From assembly GCA_903921455.1 (NCBI GenBank), contig CAIXPZ010000206.1:31225-95224 (forward strand): a stretch of 64,000 nt of DNA. The letters run 5' to 3'. A program made the position numbers and the translations under genes. Numbering within the stretch: the first letter of the stretch is position 1; every line of letters begins with the position of its first letter. This DNA is from an uncultured Verrucomicrobia subdivision 3 bacterium. Its GTDB lineage: Bacteria; Verrucomicrobiota; Verrucomicrobiae; Limisphaerales; UBA11358. A model generated the notes under the pieces. It saw only the letters and a program-made list of their open reading frames with translations. It was not told where the DNA came from and made no database searches. Below are positions 53,463 to 63,621 of the stretch, in pieces.

Positions 53463-56015
53463 ATGAAACATTCAAAAACACTTTTCGCCGGCCTGCTTGC
53501 TTGTGCGGTTCTAGCCGTTAGGCCGGCGCCGGCACAGATCGCCAACACCAATCGTGACAGCGCCGGGGTGAACCTCGGGGGCGCGGCTTCCGCCCAGGCG
53601 GGCGGCCTGCTTTACGCCCCGACCTACGATGCTTGCTTCCAGTCAGGAAAGCCGGTCATTACGCGCAAGGACATTTATCACGACGGCTGGATGGATTTGA
53701 ACAAGAACGGGAAAAAGGACGATTACGAAGACCCGACCCAGCCGGTGGAGGCGCGGCTGGACGATTTGATTGCGCAGATGACCGTGGACGAAAAGACGGT
53801 GCAGCTGGCCACGCTCTACGGCTATGACCGCGTGTGCAAAGATTACCTGCCGACGGCCGCCTGGCGCACGGCGTTTTGGAAAGACGGTGTGGCGAACATT
53901 GACGAGCATCTGAACGGCTATCCTTACTTCGACGAAAAACTGCCGGGCGTGGAATTTCTCTGGCCCGCCTCCAAGCACGCCTGGGCGCTCAATGAGGTCC
54001 AGCGCTTTTTCATCGAGGACACGCGGCTCGGCGTGCCGGCGGAGTTCACCGACGAGGGGATTCGCGGCGTCGAGGCGTTCAAGGCGACGTGTTTCCCGAC
54101 GCAGCTGGGCATGGGCCAGACGTGGGATCGGGATCTCATCCGCCAGATGGGCGAAGTCACCGGCCGCGAGGCCCACGCGCTGGGGTTTGCCAATGTCTAT
54201 TCACCGATCATGGACGTGATGCGCGACCCGCGCTGGGGGCGCTGCGAGGAATCCTACGGCGAAGACCCGTTTCTCGTTTCCGAACTCGGCATTGAAATGG
54301 TCAAAGGCATTCAGGCGCAGCAAATAGTTTCCACGATGAAACATTATTGCATCTACGCTGACAACGAGGGCGCCCGCGAGGGTTTGGCCCGCGTGAATCC
54401 CCGCTGCGGCCCGCGCGAGACCGAGCTGCTGCACCTCTGGCCCTACGAGCGCGTCATCCGCGAGGCTAATCCGCTCGGCGTGATGAGTTCCTACAACGAC
54501 TACGACGGCGTGCCCATCCAGGGCAGCCATTATTATCTGACCGACGTGCTGCGAACGCGCTTCGGGTTCAAGGGCTACGTCGTGAGCGACAGCGACGCCG
54601 TTGAATATCTCAACAGCAAACATCACACGGCGGCGACTTACAAGGAGGCCGTGCGCCAGTCGGTCATAGCGGGTCTGAACGTCCGCACCACGTTCAATCC
54701 GCCGGCGGTCTTCGTGAAGCCGCTGCGTGAGCTGGTGAACGAGGGCTCGATTCCGATGGCCGTGCTCGACGCCCGCGTGCGCGATGTGCTGCGCGTGAAA
54801 ATGTGGGAAGGCCTTTTCGACCAGCCGTATCACCCGCTGGCCGGCGCCGACGCGGCCGTGTTGAGCGCGGAGAATCTCGCCGTCGCCGCCCGCGCCTCGC
54901 GCGAATGCCTCGTCCTGCTCAAGAACGAAAAAAATCTCCTGCCGCTCGCCGCCGCGAAGATCAAGACCATCGCCGTCTGCGGGCCAAATGCCGACGATGG
55001 TCGCTATGCCTCCGGCCACTACGGACCGCTCACCGCGCCTGTCGTCACCGTGCGCGCGGCGCTGGAGCAGCGCTTCGCGGGCCAGGCGAAAATCCTCTAC
55101 ACGCGTGGCTGCGACCATTTCGACGCCCGCTGGCCGGACACGGAAATCATGCGCGAGTCGCCCACCGCTGACGAACAGGCGGAGATTGACCTCGCCGTCG
55201 CGAACGCGCGCCAGGCCGATGTGGCCATCGTCGTGGTCGGGGATATTCCGCGCGGCATGCCGACCACGCGCGGCACCGTTGGCGAGAATTGCTCCCGCAC
55301 CAGTATTGATTTGACCGGGCGCCAAGATGATTTGATTCGCGCCGTCGCCGCCACCGGCAAGCCGGTGATTGTCGTCAACATCAGCGGCCGGCCAGTGGCA
55401 TTGAATTGGGCGAACCGCCTTTGCCCCGCGATTTTACAGGCGTTCTCTCCGGGCATGGCCGGCGGCCCCGCCATCGTCGAAGCATTGTTCGGCGATTACA
55501 ACCCGGGCGGCAAGCTGACCTGCACGTTCCCGAAAACCGCCGGCCAGTTGGAAATGAATTTTCCCGCCAAGCCCGCCGCCAACAGCGAACCCACCGGCAA
55601 ATCGCGCGTCAACGTCGCCGGCCTGCTCTGGCCCTTCGGCCACGGCCTCAGCTACACCACGTTCAAATACAGCGACCTCGCCGTCACACCGGCGTCGCCG
55701 GCTCACGACGCCAGGGTGACGGTTAGCTTCAAACTCACGAACACCGGCGGTCCTGCCGGCGAGGAGATTCCACAGCTTTACGTGCACCAGGAAGTCAGCT
55801 CGGTGACGATCTGGGAAAAACGGCTCTGCGGCTTTGAACGGATTCCGCTGGCGCCCGGCGAAACCAAGACCGTCACCCTGACCATCGCGCCGGAATGTCT
55901 GGCCTTGTGGAACGAAGCGATGCAGCGCGTCGTCGAGCCGGGCAAATACGACGTGCTGGTCGGCGCCTCGTCGGAAGACGTCCGGCTGAAGGGCGGGTTT
56001 GAAATCGTCAACTAA
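53463..56015 (+). CDS. Secreted glycoside hydrolase family 3 (beta-glucosidase/beta-xylosidase type)
   Basis: 850 residues from ATG 53463 (MKHSKTLFAGLLACAVLA is a signal peptide; ATG 53442 adds seven residues). The GH3 (alpha/beta)8 domain has EDPFLVSELG and the nucleophile Asp in GYVVSDSDAVEYL. The C-terminal beta-sandwich and fibronectin-like domain follow (VTVSFKLTNTGGPAGEEIPQLYV). It hydrolyses non-reducing beta-linked sugars; the specificity is unknown. Confidence 0.94.
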   Translation: MKHSKTLFAGLLACAVLAVRPAPAQIANTNRDSAGVNLGGAASAQAGGLLYAPTYDACFQSGKPVITRKDIYHDGWMDLNKNGKKDDYEDPTQPVEARLDDLIAQMTVDEKTVQLATLYGYDRVCKDYLPTAAWRTAFWKDGVANIDEHLNGYPYFDEKLPGVEFLWPASKHAWALNEVQRFFIEDTRLGVPAEFTDEGIRGVEAFKATCFPTQLGMGQTWDRDLIRQMGEVTGREAHALGFANVYSPIMDVMRDPRWGRCEESYGEDPFLVSELGIEMVKGIQAQQIVSTMKHYCIYADNEGAREGLARVNPRCGPRETELLHLWPYERVIREANPLGVMSSYNDYDGVPIQGSHYYLTDVLRTRFGFKGYVVSDSDAVEYLNSKHHTAATYKEAVRQSVIAGLNVRTTFNPPAVFVKPLRELVNEGSIPMAVLDARVRDVLRVKMWEGLFDQPYHPLAGADAAVLSAENLAVAARASRECLVLLKNEKNLLPLAAAKIKTIAVCGPNADDGRYASGHYGPLTAPVVTVRAALEQRFAGQAKILYTRGCDHFDARWPDTEIMRESPTADEQAEIDLAVANARQADVAIVVVGDIPRGMPTTRGTVGENCSRTSIDLTGRQDDLIRAVAATGKPVIVVNISGRPVALNWANRLCPAILQAFSPGMAGGPAIVEALFGDYNPGGKLTCTFPKTAGQLEMNFPAKPAANSEPTGKSRVNVAGLLWPFGHGLSYTTFKYSDLAVTPASPAHDARVTVSFKLTNTGGPAGEEIPQLYVHQEVSSVTIWEKRLCGFERIPLAPGETKTVTLTIAPECLALWNEAMQRVVEPGKYDVLVGASSEDVRLKGGFEIVN

Positions 56016-56081
56016 GGCTGTTTTCCGCGTGCCGGGGCTGTGGCTGGTCATCGCCTGGCGCCGGCAGGGCCTTGCCGCCGC

Positions 56082-56828
56082 TCACGCCGACATTTCGTAA
56101 TTCAAGAACGACAGGCAATAAATCGCCGCTGTCTCGACGCGCAAGGTGAGTTTGCCGAGGGTGATGGGCTTCGCGCCGGCGGCTTCGATGGCCAGCAATT
56201 CCGCCCGCGTGAAATCGCCCTCCGGCCCGATCCACACGCCGGCGCTCGTGGGCCGGCGGCCGTGCTGCTGCTGAAATTCCAAAATCCAATCGCGCGGATG
56301 CCGCCGCTCCGTCTGCAGCGAGCCGACGAGGGACAATTCCAGTTTATCACCGCCCGCCAGGTATTCCGCGATGGTCCGGGGTGCGGCGACTTCCGGCAGC
56401 CACGCCGCGCCGCATTGCTTGATGGCTTCGATGGCGATCTGCTGCCATTTCTCGCGCTTGGCCTCCGCGCCGTCGCCGTCGAGCTGCGTCACGACGCGCT
56501 CGGTGAGCAGCGGCGCGATGCGGTGCGCGCCGAGTTCCACGGCCTTCTGGATGATGCTCTCGATGAGCTTGCCCTTGGGAATGGCGACGAGCAGCGTGAG
56601 CTGGCAGGGCGGGGCGGGGGTGAATTTCTTTTCCTTCACCGCCAGGACGAGGGAATTTTTCGTGGCGCTCTCGACGTCGCACCGGCATTCCGTGCCCGCG
56701 CCGTCGAGGACGGCCACGCGTTCGCCGCGCTGGAGCCGCAGCACGTGGAGGGCGTGGTGCGCCTCGCGTCCGTCCAGCCGCAGCGCCGGCTCGCGGCAAC
56801 TTGCTGGCGGAAGGTAAAACCGATGCAT
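56082..56828 (-). CDS. rsmE: 16S rRNA (uracil(1498)-N3)-methyltransferase
   Basis: 248 residues. SPOUT fold with N-terminal PUA-like domain (MHRFYLPP, REAHHALHVLR) and C-terminal knot GPEGDFTRAELLAIEAAGAKPITLGKLTLRVETAA. It modifies U1498 in 16S rRNA. It is 3 bp downstream of dnaJ, an arrangement seen in several bacteria. Confidence 0.95.
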   Translation of the reverse strand: MHRFYLPPASCREPALRLDGREAHHALHVLRLQRGERVAVLDGAGTECRCDVESATKNSLVLAVKEKKFTPAPPCQLTLLVAIPKGKLIESIIQKAVELGAHRIAPLLTERVVTQLDGDGAEAKREKWQQIAIEAIKQCGAAWLPEVAAPRTIAEYLAGGDKLELSLVGSLQTERRHPRDWILEFQQQHGRRPTSAGVWIGPEGDFTRAELLAIEAAGAKPITLGKLTLRVETAAIYCLSFLNYEMSA

Positions 56829-56831
56829 GGC

Positions 56832-57983
56832 TTATTGGAAAAACTTTTTCGCCTTCTCCAAGAAACTTTGCGAGAGCGGCATTTCCTTGCCGTCGCAGAG
56901 CGCGGCGAATTCCTGCAGCTTGTGTTTCTGGTCGTTGTTCAGGTGCGTCGGCACTTCCACCTGCACGCGGACGTGCAGATCGCCCTGGCCGTGGCCCTGC
57001 AGGTTTTTCACGCCGCGCCCCTTGAGGCGCAGCAGCGTGCCGGGCTGCGTGCCGGCGGGGATTTTCACCGTGGCCTTGCCTTGCAGCGTCGGCACTTCAA
57101 TCTCCGCGCCGAGCGTGGCCTGAATGAAGCTCACCGGCACTTCGCAGAGCAGGTCGTCGCCTTCGCGCGAGAAAATCTCGTGCGGCTTGACCTGCAGGAA
57201 AACATAAAGATCGCCCGCCGGTCCGCCACGCGTGCCGGCCTCGCCGTTGCCGGAGGAACGCAGGCGCGAGTTTGCCTCGACGCCGGCGGGAATGCGCAGC
57301 TTGATCTTGGAGGTGCGCTCAGCCTTGCCGTTGCCGGCACATTTCTTGCAGGGCTTTTCGAGGATGCGCCCCGCGCCTTTGCAGTGGGGGCAGGTCTGCG
57401 CGATGCTGAAAATACCGCGTGAGGTGAGCACCTGGCCCCGGCCGCCGCACGTGCCGCACTGGCGCGTCTTGGATCCGGGCTCGGCCCCGGCGCCGTGACA
57501 GCTGTCGCACGCGTCGAGCTTGGTGACGGAAATCTCCTTCTCGCAGCCGAGCGCGGCTTCTTCGAGCGAGATCTGCATGTCGTAACGCAAATCGTCGCCG
57601 CGCGTCGGGCCGTTGGGATCCTGGCCGCCGCCGAACAGATTTTCAAAAATGCTGCCGCTGCCGCCGCCGCCGCCGAAGACATCGCGGAAGATGTCGAAGG
57701 GATCGTGAAAGCCGGCCCCGCCGGCGAAGCCGCCGCCGCCCCGGGCGCGGGCGCGGGGATCGAAGGCATCGTGGCCGTATTGGTCGTAGGCGGCGCGCTT
57801 CTGCGGGTCGCTCAGGATTTCGTAGGCGTGGCCGAGCTCCTTGAAGTTTTCCTCAGCCTGCTTGTCGCCCGGATTTTTGTCCGGATGATATTTTACGGCC
57901 TGCTTGCGGTAGGCTTTCTTGATTTCGTCGTCGCCCGCGCCCTTGCTGACGCCCAGAATTTCATAGTAATCGCGTTTGGCCAT
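56832..57983 (-). CDS. dnaJ: Chaperone protein DnaJ
   Basis: 383 residues. J domain with HPD (KYHPDKNPG), Gly-rich linker, four CxxCxGxG-type repeats (CDSCHGAG, CGTCGGRG, CPHCKGAG, CKKCAGNG) and two substrate-binding domains. It is the Hsp40 partner of DnaK. grpE is 30 bp upstream; dnaK is not in the window. Confidence 0.97.
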   Translation of the reverse strand: MAKRDYYEILGVSKGAGDDEIKKAYRKQAVKYHPDKNPGDKQAEENFKELGHAYEILSDPQKRAAYDQYGHDAFDPRARARGGGGFAGGAGFHDPFDIFRDVFGGGGGSGSIFENLFGGGQDPNGPTRGDDLRYDMQISLEEAALGCEKEISVTKLDACDSCHGAGAEPGSKTRQCGTCGGRGQVLTSRGIFSIAQTCPHCKGAGRILEKPCKKCAGNGKAERTSKIKLRIPAGVEANSRLRSSGNGEAGTRGGPAGDLYVFLQVKPHEIFSREGDDLLCEVPVSFIQATLGAEIEVPTLQGKATVKIPAGTQPGTLLRLKGRGVKNLQGHGQGDLHVRVQVEVPTHLNNDQKHKLQEFAALCDGKEMPLSQSFLEKAKKFFQ

Positions 57984-58013
57984 GCTGTTTGCAGGTTGAA
58001 ATTACGGCTTGGG

Positions 58014-58568
58014 TCAGGCGGTCGCCGGCTTCTTAGCGACGACGACGGTGGCGGGGCGGAGCAGGCGTTCCTTGAACTTATAGCCCTTGCGCAATTGCTG
58101 AAGGACGTTGCCCTCGACCACCTCGGCGGATTCCTGTTCGGAAACGGCCTCGTGAAAATTCGGGTCGAACGGTTTGCCGGAGGCGTCGATCTCTTCCAGG
58201 CCGCTGTCGACGAGCGCGCTTTTCAACTGCTGCTGAATCATCACCACGCCTGACTGGAACGACGCGAGCTTGGCGCCCTCGGCGTTCTGCGCGGCGGCGA
58301 GGGCCATCTCGAAGTTGTCGAGGACGGGCAGGACTTTCTGGAGCAGCGAGAACGTGGCGTATTGCGCGGACTCGATTTTTTCCCGGGCGGCGCGCTTCTT
58401 GAAATTGTCGAAATCGGCCGTGGTGCGGAGCAGCCGCTCCCAATGATCATCCGCCTTGGCGGCGCGGGTCTTGAGTTCCTCGATCTCAGCCGGCGTGGGC
58501 GGCGGCAGCGTCGCGGGCACGGCTTCGGGATTTTCCGGCGGGGGCAAATCGGTTTTGGTTTTGCTCAT
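58014..58568 (-). CDS. grpE: Nucleotide exchange factor GrpE
   Basis: 184 residues from ATG 58568. A coiled-coil N-domain, the FDNFKKRAAREK motif and FDPNFHEAVSEQES are clear. It releases ADP from DnaK. First gene of grpE-dnaJ-rsmE. Confidence 0.95.
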   Translation of the reverse strand: MSKTKTDLPPPENPEAVPATLPPPTPAEIEELKTRAAKADDHWERLLRTTADFDNFKKRAAREKIESAQYATFSLLQKVLPVLDNFEMALAAAQNAEGAKLASFQSGVVMIQQQLKSALVDSGLEEIDASGKPFDPNFHEAVSEQESAEVVEGNVLQQLRKGYKFKERLLRPATVVVAKKPATA

Positions 58569-58664
58569 AGGCTGTTTACGTCCAAACATTCAGACGCACA
58601 CCATAGCAGAGGTGCGAGGCTCGGGCAACGGGCAAGACGCGCCGCTTGAATTTCAAGGTCGGTT

Positions 58665-61600
58665 TTAGAGCGGCGGGACCAGTTTCTGGAATTCCGGCTG
58701 GTTGCGCAGGATGTTCAGGTGCGCATCGGTGCGGGCCTGGGTCAGCAGGTCGCGGGCGGCGGGATTGACCTTGCGGCGCGCGGCGCTCAAGTCCAGCGCC
58801 AGCTTGAGGTTGGCGAGCGCGGGCGCGGTCTGGCCGAGGTAAGCCTGCAAGGCGGCGAGGTCGTAGCGCGGCTCCGGTTCGGTGGGGGCCAGCGCGGCGA
58901 GTTTTTCCAGGGCCTTCTCCAGCTTGGGCATGTTGCCCAGTTGCGAGTAGTAGCCGGCGACGGCGCCGGCGTCGGCATATTTCAGGTTGGTGCTGACCAG
59001 CGCCTGGTCGAAGAACTCGATGGCACGGTTGGTCTGCTGCATCTGGGCGTAGGTGACGCCGAGCATGATGAGGTTGTGGACATCGCTGGGATTGGTGCGG
59101 GCGGTGGCCTCCATCTGGTCAATCTGGCTGATGGCCTTCGTGCGCTCGTCGTTCTGTTTTTTGTAGGTCTTCAGATTTTCGATGAGGTCGGTGATCTGCT
59201 GGTTGTAGGGGTCGAGCTTCTTGCAGGTCTCGGCGATGAGCAGGGCGTCGTCAAAGCGTCCGAGCGGCAGCAGGAAGTTGATGTAGCGATACACGGCTTC
59301 CGGGCTGTAGGGGCAGAAGGTGAACGCCTGCTTGAAAGCGAAATCCGTCTCGCGGATGAGCGCGGCCTGGCTGGCCGGCGTCTTCTGACGGTATTCCGGC
59401 GGGCATTGCGGGCCGAGTCGCCAGGCATACATGCCGGCCTGCGAACTGCGCAGTTTGGAGAAGGCCTTCTGCGCATCGTCATCGCGGACAAAGGCGCGGT
59501 CGCCGGTGTAGCCTTTGTAATTGTTGTGGATGTAGGTACGCTCCACGAAGTCGGCGATCTCCTTGATGGTGGTGTCGTAGGTGATCCAGTTGCCGCAGAG
59601 GCGCGGGGTGAAATCGGTCCAGAACTTGTGGTCGAGGTCGAAGATGTCCTGCGTGAGCTCCGGCAGCGGGTTGCGGTTGATCTTCATGATGACGCTGAAG
59701 GGCGTCTCGTAGGGATACATCCAGTCGAGCGGGAAACTTTCCTCGACGTAGAATTCATTCGTCGGGCAGTTGTCGAAGATGACCCTGCAGAGGAGGCCGT
59801 TGATTTTCATGACGGCGACCTGGCCGGACACCTGCACGCGGCCGTTGTCCATGTGCACATCTTCGCCGGGGGCGAGCTGGTTGAGCTGGGCCCGGCGGCC
59901 CACATCCTCGGTGTAATCCTGAAAGCATTTCTGCGAATCGGCCGGCGAGGGGATGTAAATTTCGTTGGGCGGATAAATGCCCTGGCCCCGGCGGTGGTCT
60001 TCGATGAATTTGCCCCACGCCGTGAACGGCCGGTCCAGAACGTGATAGAGCAGGGTGGCGACGCCTTCGATCAGGGCGTTGCCGGAATCGCCGCTGCCCA
60101 GGTCGCCGCCGTCCACCACGATCGCGCCCGGACTGGTCAGGTGGGCGAGGGCGGCCGCGTATTTGACCAGCCGGCTGAAGAACGGCGGATCGATCTGCTT
60201 GGACCGGTTGTATTGCGACCGCAGGTATTCGAGGTAGGTGCCGTCGGCGAGCGCGTTCTGCGTGATGATGTAAACGTCGCGGCGGTCGAATTTCTGGTCC
60301 TGCTCCGGCTGGCAGCGGTGCGGGATGAAGCTTTCGCAGAAAATGATGTAGGTCGGGCAGAACCGGCCCGGGTCCGTGCCGCCGAAGAGCACGGTGTCGC
60401 GCGCCATTTCGGGATAGATGATCTTGGCGTTCTTCGGATCTTTGAGCAACTCGGCGCGCAGGACGTTGTCGTAGGTCAGCTTGCCGGTCTTGGGATTCAG
60501 GAACGGCGGCGTGAACATGTCGTGGCCGAACCAGTAGCCGAACCAGTGGTTGCGCTGTTCGCTCTTATACCAGTGGGTCATGCCCGACCACACCGGCATG
60601 ATGCAGATCAGGCCGAGCAGGATCACCAGCGGCCCGCGGTTGCGATACACCAGGAGGGCGCCGATGAACACCAGCGGAATGGCGATCAGGATCAGGCTGG
60701 CGAACACCGGCAGGCCGTATTGATCCTTGTCGAAGGCCAGCGCGACGTAGTGCGGCAGCTGGCTGAGGGAGATTTCGCCGGCGGGGCCGAAATACAGTTT
60801 GCCGGTCGCATCCACGAGGCAATACAGCGCCAGCACCGCCGCCACGCCGCCGCCGATCAAACCCCAGCGGCGGAATTTCTGGTAGTGCGTCGCCATGTAG
60901 GCGGCCATCAGCGTCAAACCGTAACCGATCATCAGCGCGAACAGACCGTGCGACGCGGTGAAGAACACCTTGTTCAGCTCCGAGGTGGAACGATCCGGCG
61001 TCACGTCCAGCAGGATCACCAGCAGCACGGACAGGCAGAAGTAAATGGAGGTCAGCCCGATGATCCATGAGCGTTCGCGCTTGTGCATCTTCATGATGAA
61101 CAGGAACGGCATCAGGCCGATGAACATGTAGACCCGGCTGAACGAGTCCGAAAGCCCCTGCGCGATGTAGCCGAGCTGGAAGGCGAAGCGCGTCGGGTTC
61201 TGGAAGATGTTCGAGCCGTGCGCCGTCTCATACTGGCCGCGGCTCAGCGCGTGAAAGAAGCCTTCCACCGTGCGCGGATAGCCCCATTGCATCGGCGGCA
61301 CCGTCATGCCCGAGACCGGCATGTAAAAATAGAACGACACGCCCAGCACCCACAGCACGCCCATCCAGATCACCGCTTTCCATTCCGAGAACATGCCCTT
61401 GGTCTGGATCGCCAGCCAGCCGCCCCCGAGGATGGAGCCGATGCCCACGACGTGGAACAGCACCTGTTCAATCGAGCTCATGTTGTTCAAGGCCGGGATA
61501 TTGCCCGCCGCCAGCAGCATCAGGCCGACGAGATAAATGATGCTGTTGCCCAGGATCAGATCCCGCCCCAGCTTCGGCTGCACCGCGGCGATCAGCACTT

Positions 61601-62276
61601 CCACGCCCATCGCGCTCAGCAGCAGGGTCTGGTGAATCGTCGCGCACAGGCCGTAAAGAAACATCGCCATGTAGAGATACCGGCGCTGCTGCGGTGCATA
61701 CATCCAGCGCATCAGGCACAGCACCACGGCGATCAGCCACGGCACGCCGAACACGGAAATACGGTTGATCACCACCGACTCGCTCCACATGAAGACGTCC
61801 ATCCCCAGCAGCGTGCCCGCCACGCAGCCCGCCACCACGCAGATGGCATTTTCCCATTCGCGGGTGAGGGTTTTCAATTCCTCGATGCCCTCGATCAACA
61901 TGCTGCTGCCGCGCGACACCATGAAGGCCAGCAGGCCGCAGCCCATCGCCGCCGCGAAGGATTGGCCGACTTCCACGCGCCACGCGACGTTCCCGAACGG
62001 CACGATGACCGTCCAGAACCAGCTGTAGATCGCCCAGAACGGATAGCCCGGCGGATGCGGGATGCCCGCGTAATACGAGCCCGTGCACAATTCACCGGAA
62101 TCTTCCAGCGTCAGTTCCGGCGCCAGCGTCCATAGATACACCGCCCACACCGACGCGAACGTGATGATCAGCGCGATCCAGTCAATCCGGCGGAACAGCG
62201 GCGGCACAATAATCGGAGTGGCGGGCGCGCCCGGTTTTGCCGGCGCGGTAACCTTGGTGTTTTTGTCGTTGCTCAT
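58665..62276 (-). CDS. DUF2723 membrane protein with C-terminal TPR-like region
   Basis: 1203 residues. The N-terminal half has about a dozen hydrophobic helices and the DUF2723 motif EDSGELCTGSYYAGIPHPPGYPFW (Asp-Ser-Gly-Glu, then the PHPPGYP loop), related to protein O-mannosyltransferase-like proteins. A soluble domain follows (about 640-950), then TPR-like repeats (about 1020-1190). It is a possible glycosyltransferase or secretion-linked protein; function unproven. A GT2 gene is divergent, 157 bp away. Confidence 0.9.
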   Translation of the reverse strand: MSNDKNTKVTAPAKPGAPATPIIVPPLFRRIDWIALIITFASVWAVYLWTLAPELTLEDSGELCTGSYYAGIPHPPGYPFWAIYSWFWTVIVPFGNVAWRVEVGQSFAAAMGCGLLAFMVSRGSSMLIEGIEELKTLTREWENAICVVAGCVAGTLLGMDVFMWSESVVINRISVFGVPWLIAVVLCLMRWMYAPQQRRYLYMAMFLYGLCATIHQTLLLSAMGVEVLIAAVQPKLGRDLILGNSIIYLVGLMLLAAGNIPALNNMSSIEQVLFHVVGIGSILGGGWLAIQTKGMFSEWKAVIWMGVLWVLGVSFYFYMPVSGMTVPPMQWGYPRTVEGFFHALSRGQYETAHGSNIFQNPTRFAFQLGYIAQGLSDSFSRVYMFIGLMPFLFIMKMHKRERSWIIGLTSIYFCLSVLLVILLDVTPDRSTSELNKVFFTASHGLFALMIGYGLTLMAAYMATHYQKFRRWGLIGGGVAAVLALYCLVDATGKLYFGPAGEISLSQLPHYVALAFDKDQYGLPVFASLILIAIPLVFIGALLVYRNRGPLVILLGLICIMPVWSGMTHWYKSEQRNHWFGYWFGHDMFTPPFLNPKTGKLTYDNVLRAELLKDPKNAKIIYPEMARDTVLFGGTDPGRFCPTYIIFCESFIPHRCQPEQDQKFDRRDVYIITQNALADGTYLEYLRSQYNRSKQIDPPFFSRLVKYAAALAHLTSPGAIVVDGGDLGSGDSGNALIEGVATLLYHVLDRPFTAWGKFIEDHRRGQGIYPPNEIYIPSPADSQKCFQDYTEDVGRRAQLNQLAPGEDVHMDNGRVQVSGQVAVMKINGLLCRVIFDNCPTNEFYVEESFPLDWMYPYETPFSVIMKINRNPLPELTQDIFDLDHKFWTDFTPRLCGNWITYDTTIKEIADFVERTYIHNNYKGYTGDRAFVRDDDAQKAFSKLRSSQAGMYAWRLGPQCPPEYRQKTPASQAALIRETDFAFKQAFTFCPYSPEAVYRYINFLLPLGRFDDALLIAETCKKLDPYNQQITDLIENLKTYKKQNDERTKAISQIDQMEATARTNPSDVHNLIMLGVTYAQMQQTNRAIEFFDQALVSTNLKYADAGAVAGYYSQLGNMPKLEKALEKLAALAPTEPEPRYDLAALQAYLGQTAPALANLKLALDLSAARRKVNPAARDLLTQARTDAHLNILRNQPEFQKLVPPL

Positions 62277-62433
62277 GCTTTAGAAAGTTTTTTTAGGCCG
62301 GATAGTTGAAGCCCAAATCGCTGATTTGTCCATCAAAAACGGCGCTGGAAAATAGACTCCGCCCCTGCCGCCGCGTTCAACCTTGCACTTTTCACTTCAC
62401 CCGCGCGCCCGCATCCGGCAGCATTTGCCGCAA

Positions 62434-63180
62434 ATGTATAACGGCCAGAAAGTCGTCGTCGTCATGCCCGCCTACAACGCGGCCAAGACCGTCACCCAAA
62501 CCGTGGACGAGGTGCACCAGCAGGGCATCGTGGATCTCATCATTTTGGTGGATGACCGCAGCCGCGACGACACCGTCCAGGTCGCTTCCCAGCTGCTCGG
62601 CGTCAAAGTCCACGTCCACGAGAAAAACACCGGCTACGGCGGCAACCAGAAGACCTGCTACAAGCTCGCCCTCCAGGCCGGGGCTGACATCGTCATCATG
62701 GTCCACCCGGACTACCAATACACCCCCAAGCTCATCCCCGCGCTCGCCTCCATGATCGCCAACGACATCCATCCCTGCATCCTCGCCAGCCGCATTCTCG
62801 GCGGCTATTCGCTGCAGGGCGGCATGCCCGGCTGGAAATACGTGGCCAACCGCTTCCTCACCTTTGCGGAAAACCTGATGCTCGGCGCCAAGCTCTCCGA
62901 ATACCACACCGGCTACCGCGCCTTCTCCAAGAAAGTCCTCCAGAAGCTTGATCTTTCGAACAATTCCGACGACTTCGTCTTCGACAACCAGATGCTCGCG
63001 CAAATCCTCTGGCACGGCTTCACCATCGGCGAAGTGAGCTGCCCCACCAAGTATTTCACCGACGCCTCCTCCATCAACTTCCGCCGCAGCGTCAAATACG
63101 GCTTCGGCTGCCTCGGCACCGGCACGAAATTCCGCCTCGCCAAGATGGGCCTCATCCAATCCAAGCTGTTCCCGAAGTGA
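62434..63180 (+). CDS. Family 2 glycosyltransferase
   Basis: 248 residues from ATG 62434 (MYNGQKVVVVMPAYNAAKT). GT-A features: VDDRSRDDT, HEKNTGYGGNQKTC, VHPDYQYTP, and TGYRAFSKKVL. It probably transfers a sugar to a polyprenyl or lipid acceptor; it pairs in position with the DUF2723 protein (inference). Confidence 0.88.
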   Translation: MYNGQKVVVVMPAYNAAKTVTQTVDEVHQQGIVDLIILVDDRSRDDTVQVASQLLGVKVHVHEKNTGYGGNQKTCYKLALQAGADIVIMVHPDYQYTPKLIPALASMIANDIHPCILASRILGGYSLQGGMPGWKYVANRFLTFAENLMLGAKLSEYHTGYRAFSKKVLQKLDLSNNSDDFVFDNQMLAQILWHGFTIGEVSCPTKYFTDASSINFRRSVKYGFGCLGTGTKFRLAKMGLIQSKLFPK

Positions 63181-63354
63181 ATCGCCTTCTCTACCGGATG
63201 AATTATTGAAACGGGGGGAAGGACCAGCCGCGTGCGGAAAGGCGGTGACTGGGCCGGAAGCAGCGCGCGAAGGGATTTAGAGACTGGCGGCCCGGAAAAG
63301 CATGTTTGCGCGCGGCGCGGAGGAAACTTTTAAGGCTCGTAGCCTATCCTCAGA

Positions 63355-63621
63355 TTAGGCTGCTGGTTTCGATTTCTCATCTTCCTTCTTTCTAGCGGCG
63401 AGGTATGTCGTGACACCCGCAGCCATCGCTCCACCGACTGACTTGCACGCGTCGTCATAAATCCTCCACGACAAACCATCCTGATGATGGGCAAATGGTG
63501 CAATCGTAAATCCATACATACCCAAATAATACGAGCCGAAATTGGCGAGCCACAAAATGACGCCAAAAACAGCGAAAGCCATCACTGCCTTCTTCAACGA
63601 TTTGGTGTCACCAATTTCCAT
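63355..63621 (-). CDS. Small membrane protein of unknown function
   Basis: 88 residues from ATG 63621. A hydrophobic helix (AVMAFAVFGVILWLANFGSYYL) and a second segment near the C-terminus (VGGAMAAGVTTYLA), then a basic/acidic tail (RKKEDEKSKPAA). No family recognised. AT-richer than neighbours and flanked by 12-bp direct repeats. Confidence 0.6.
   Translation of the reverse strand: MEIGDTKSLKKAVMAFAVFGVILWLANFGSYYLGMYGFTIAPFAHHQDGLSWRIYDDACKSVGGAMAAGVTTYLAARKKEDEKSKPAA

Noticed and set aside
58719..61070. A 783-residue plus-strand frame over the DUF2723 gene
   Set aside because: Antisense shadow of a clear membrane protein; no motif.
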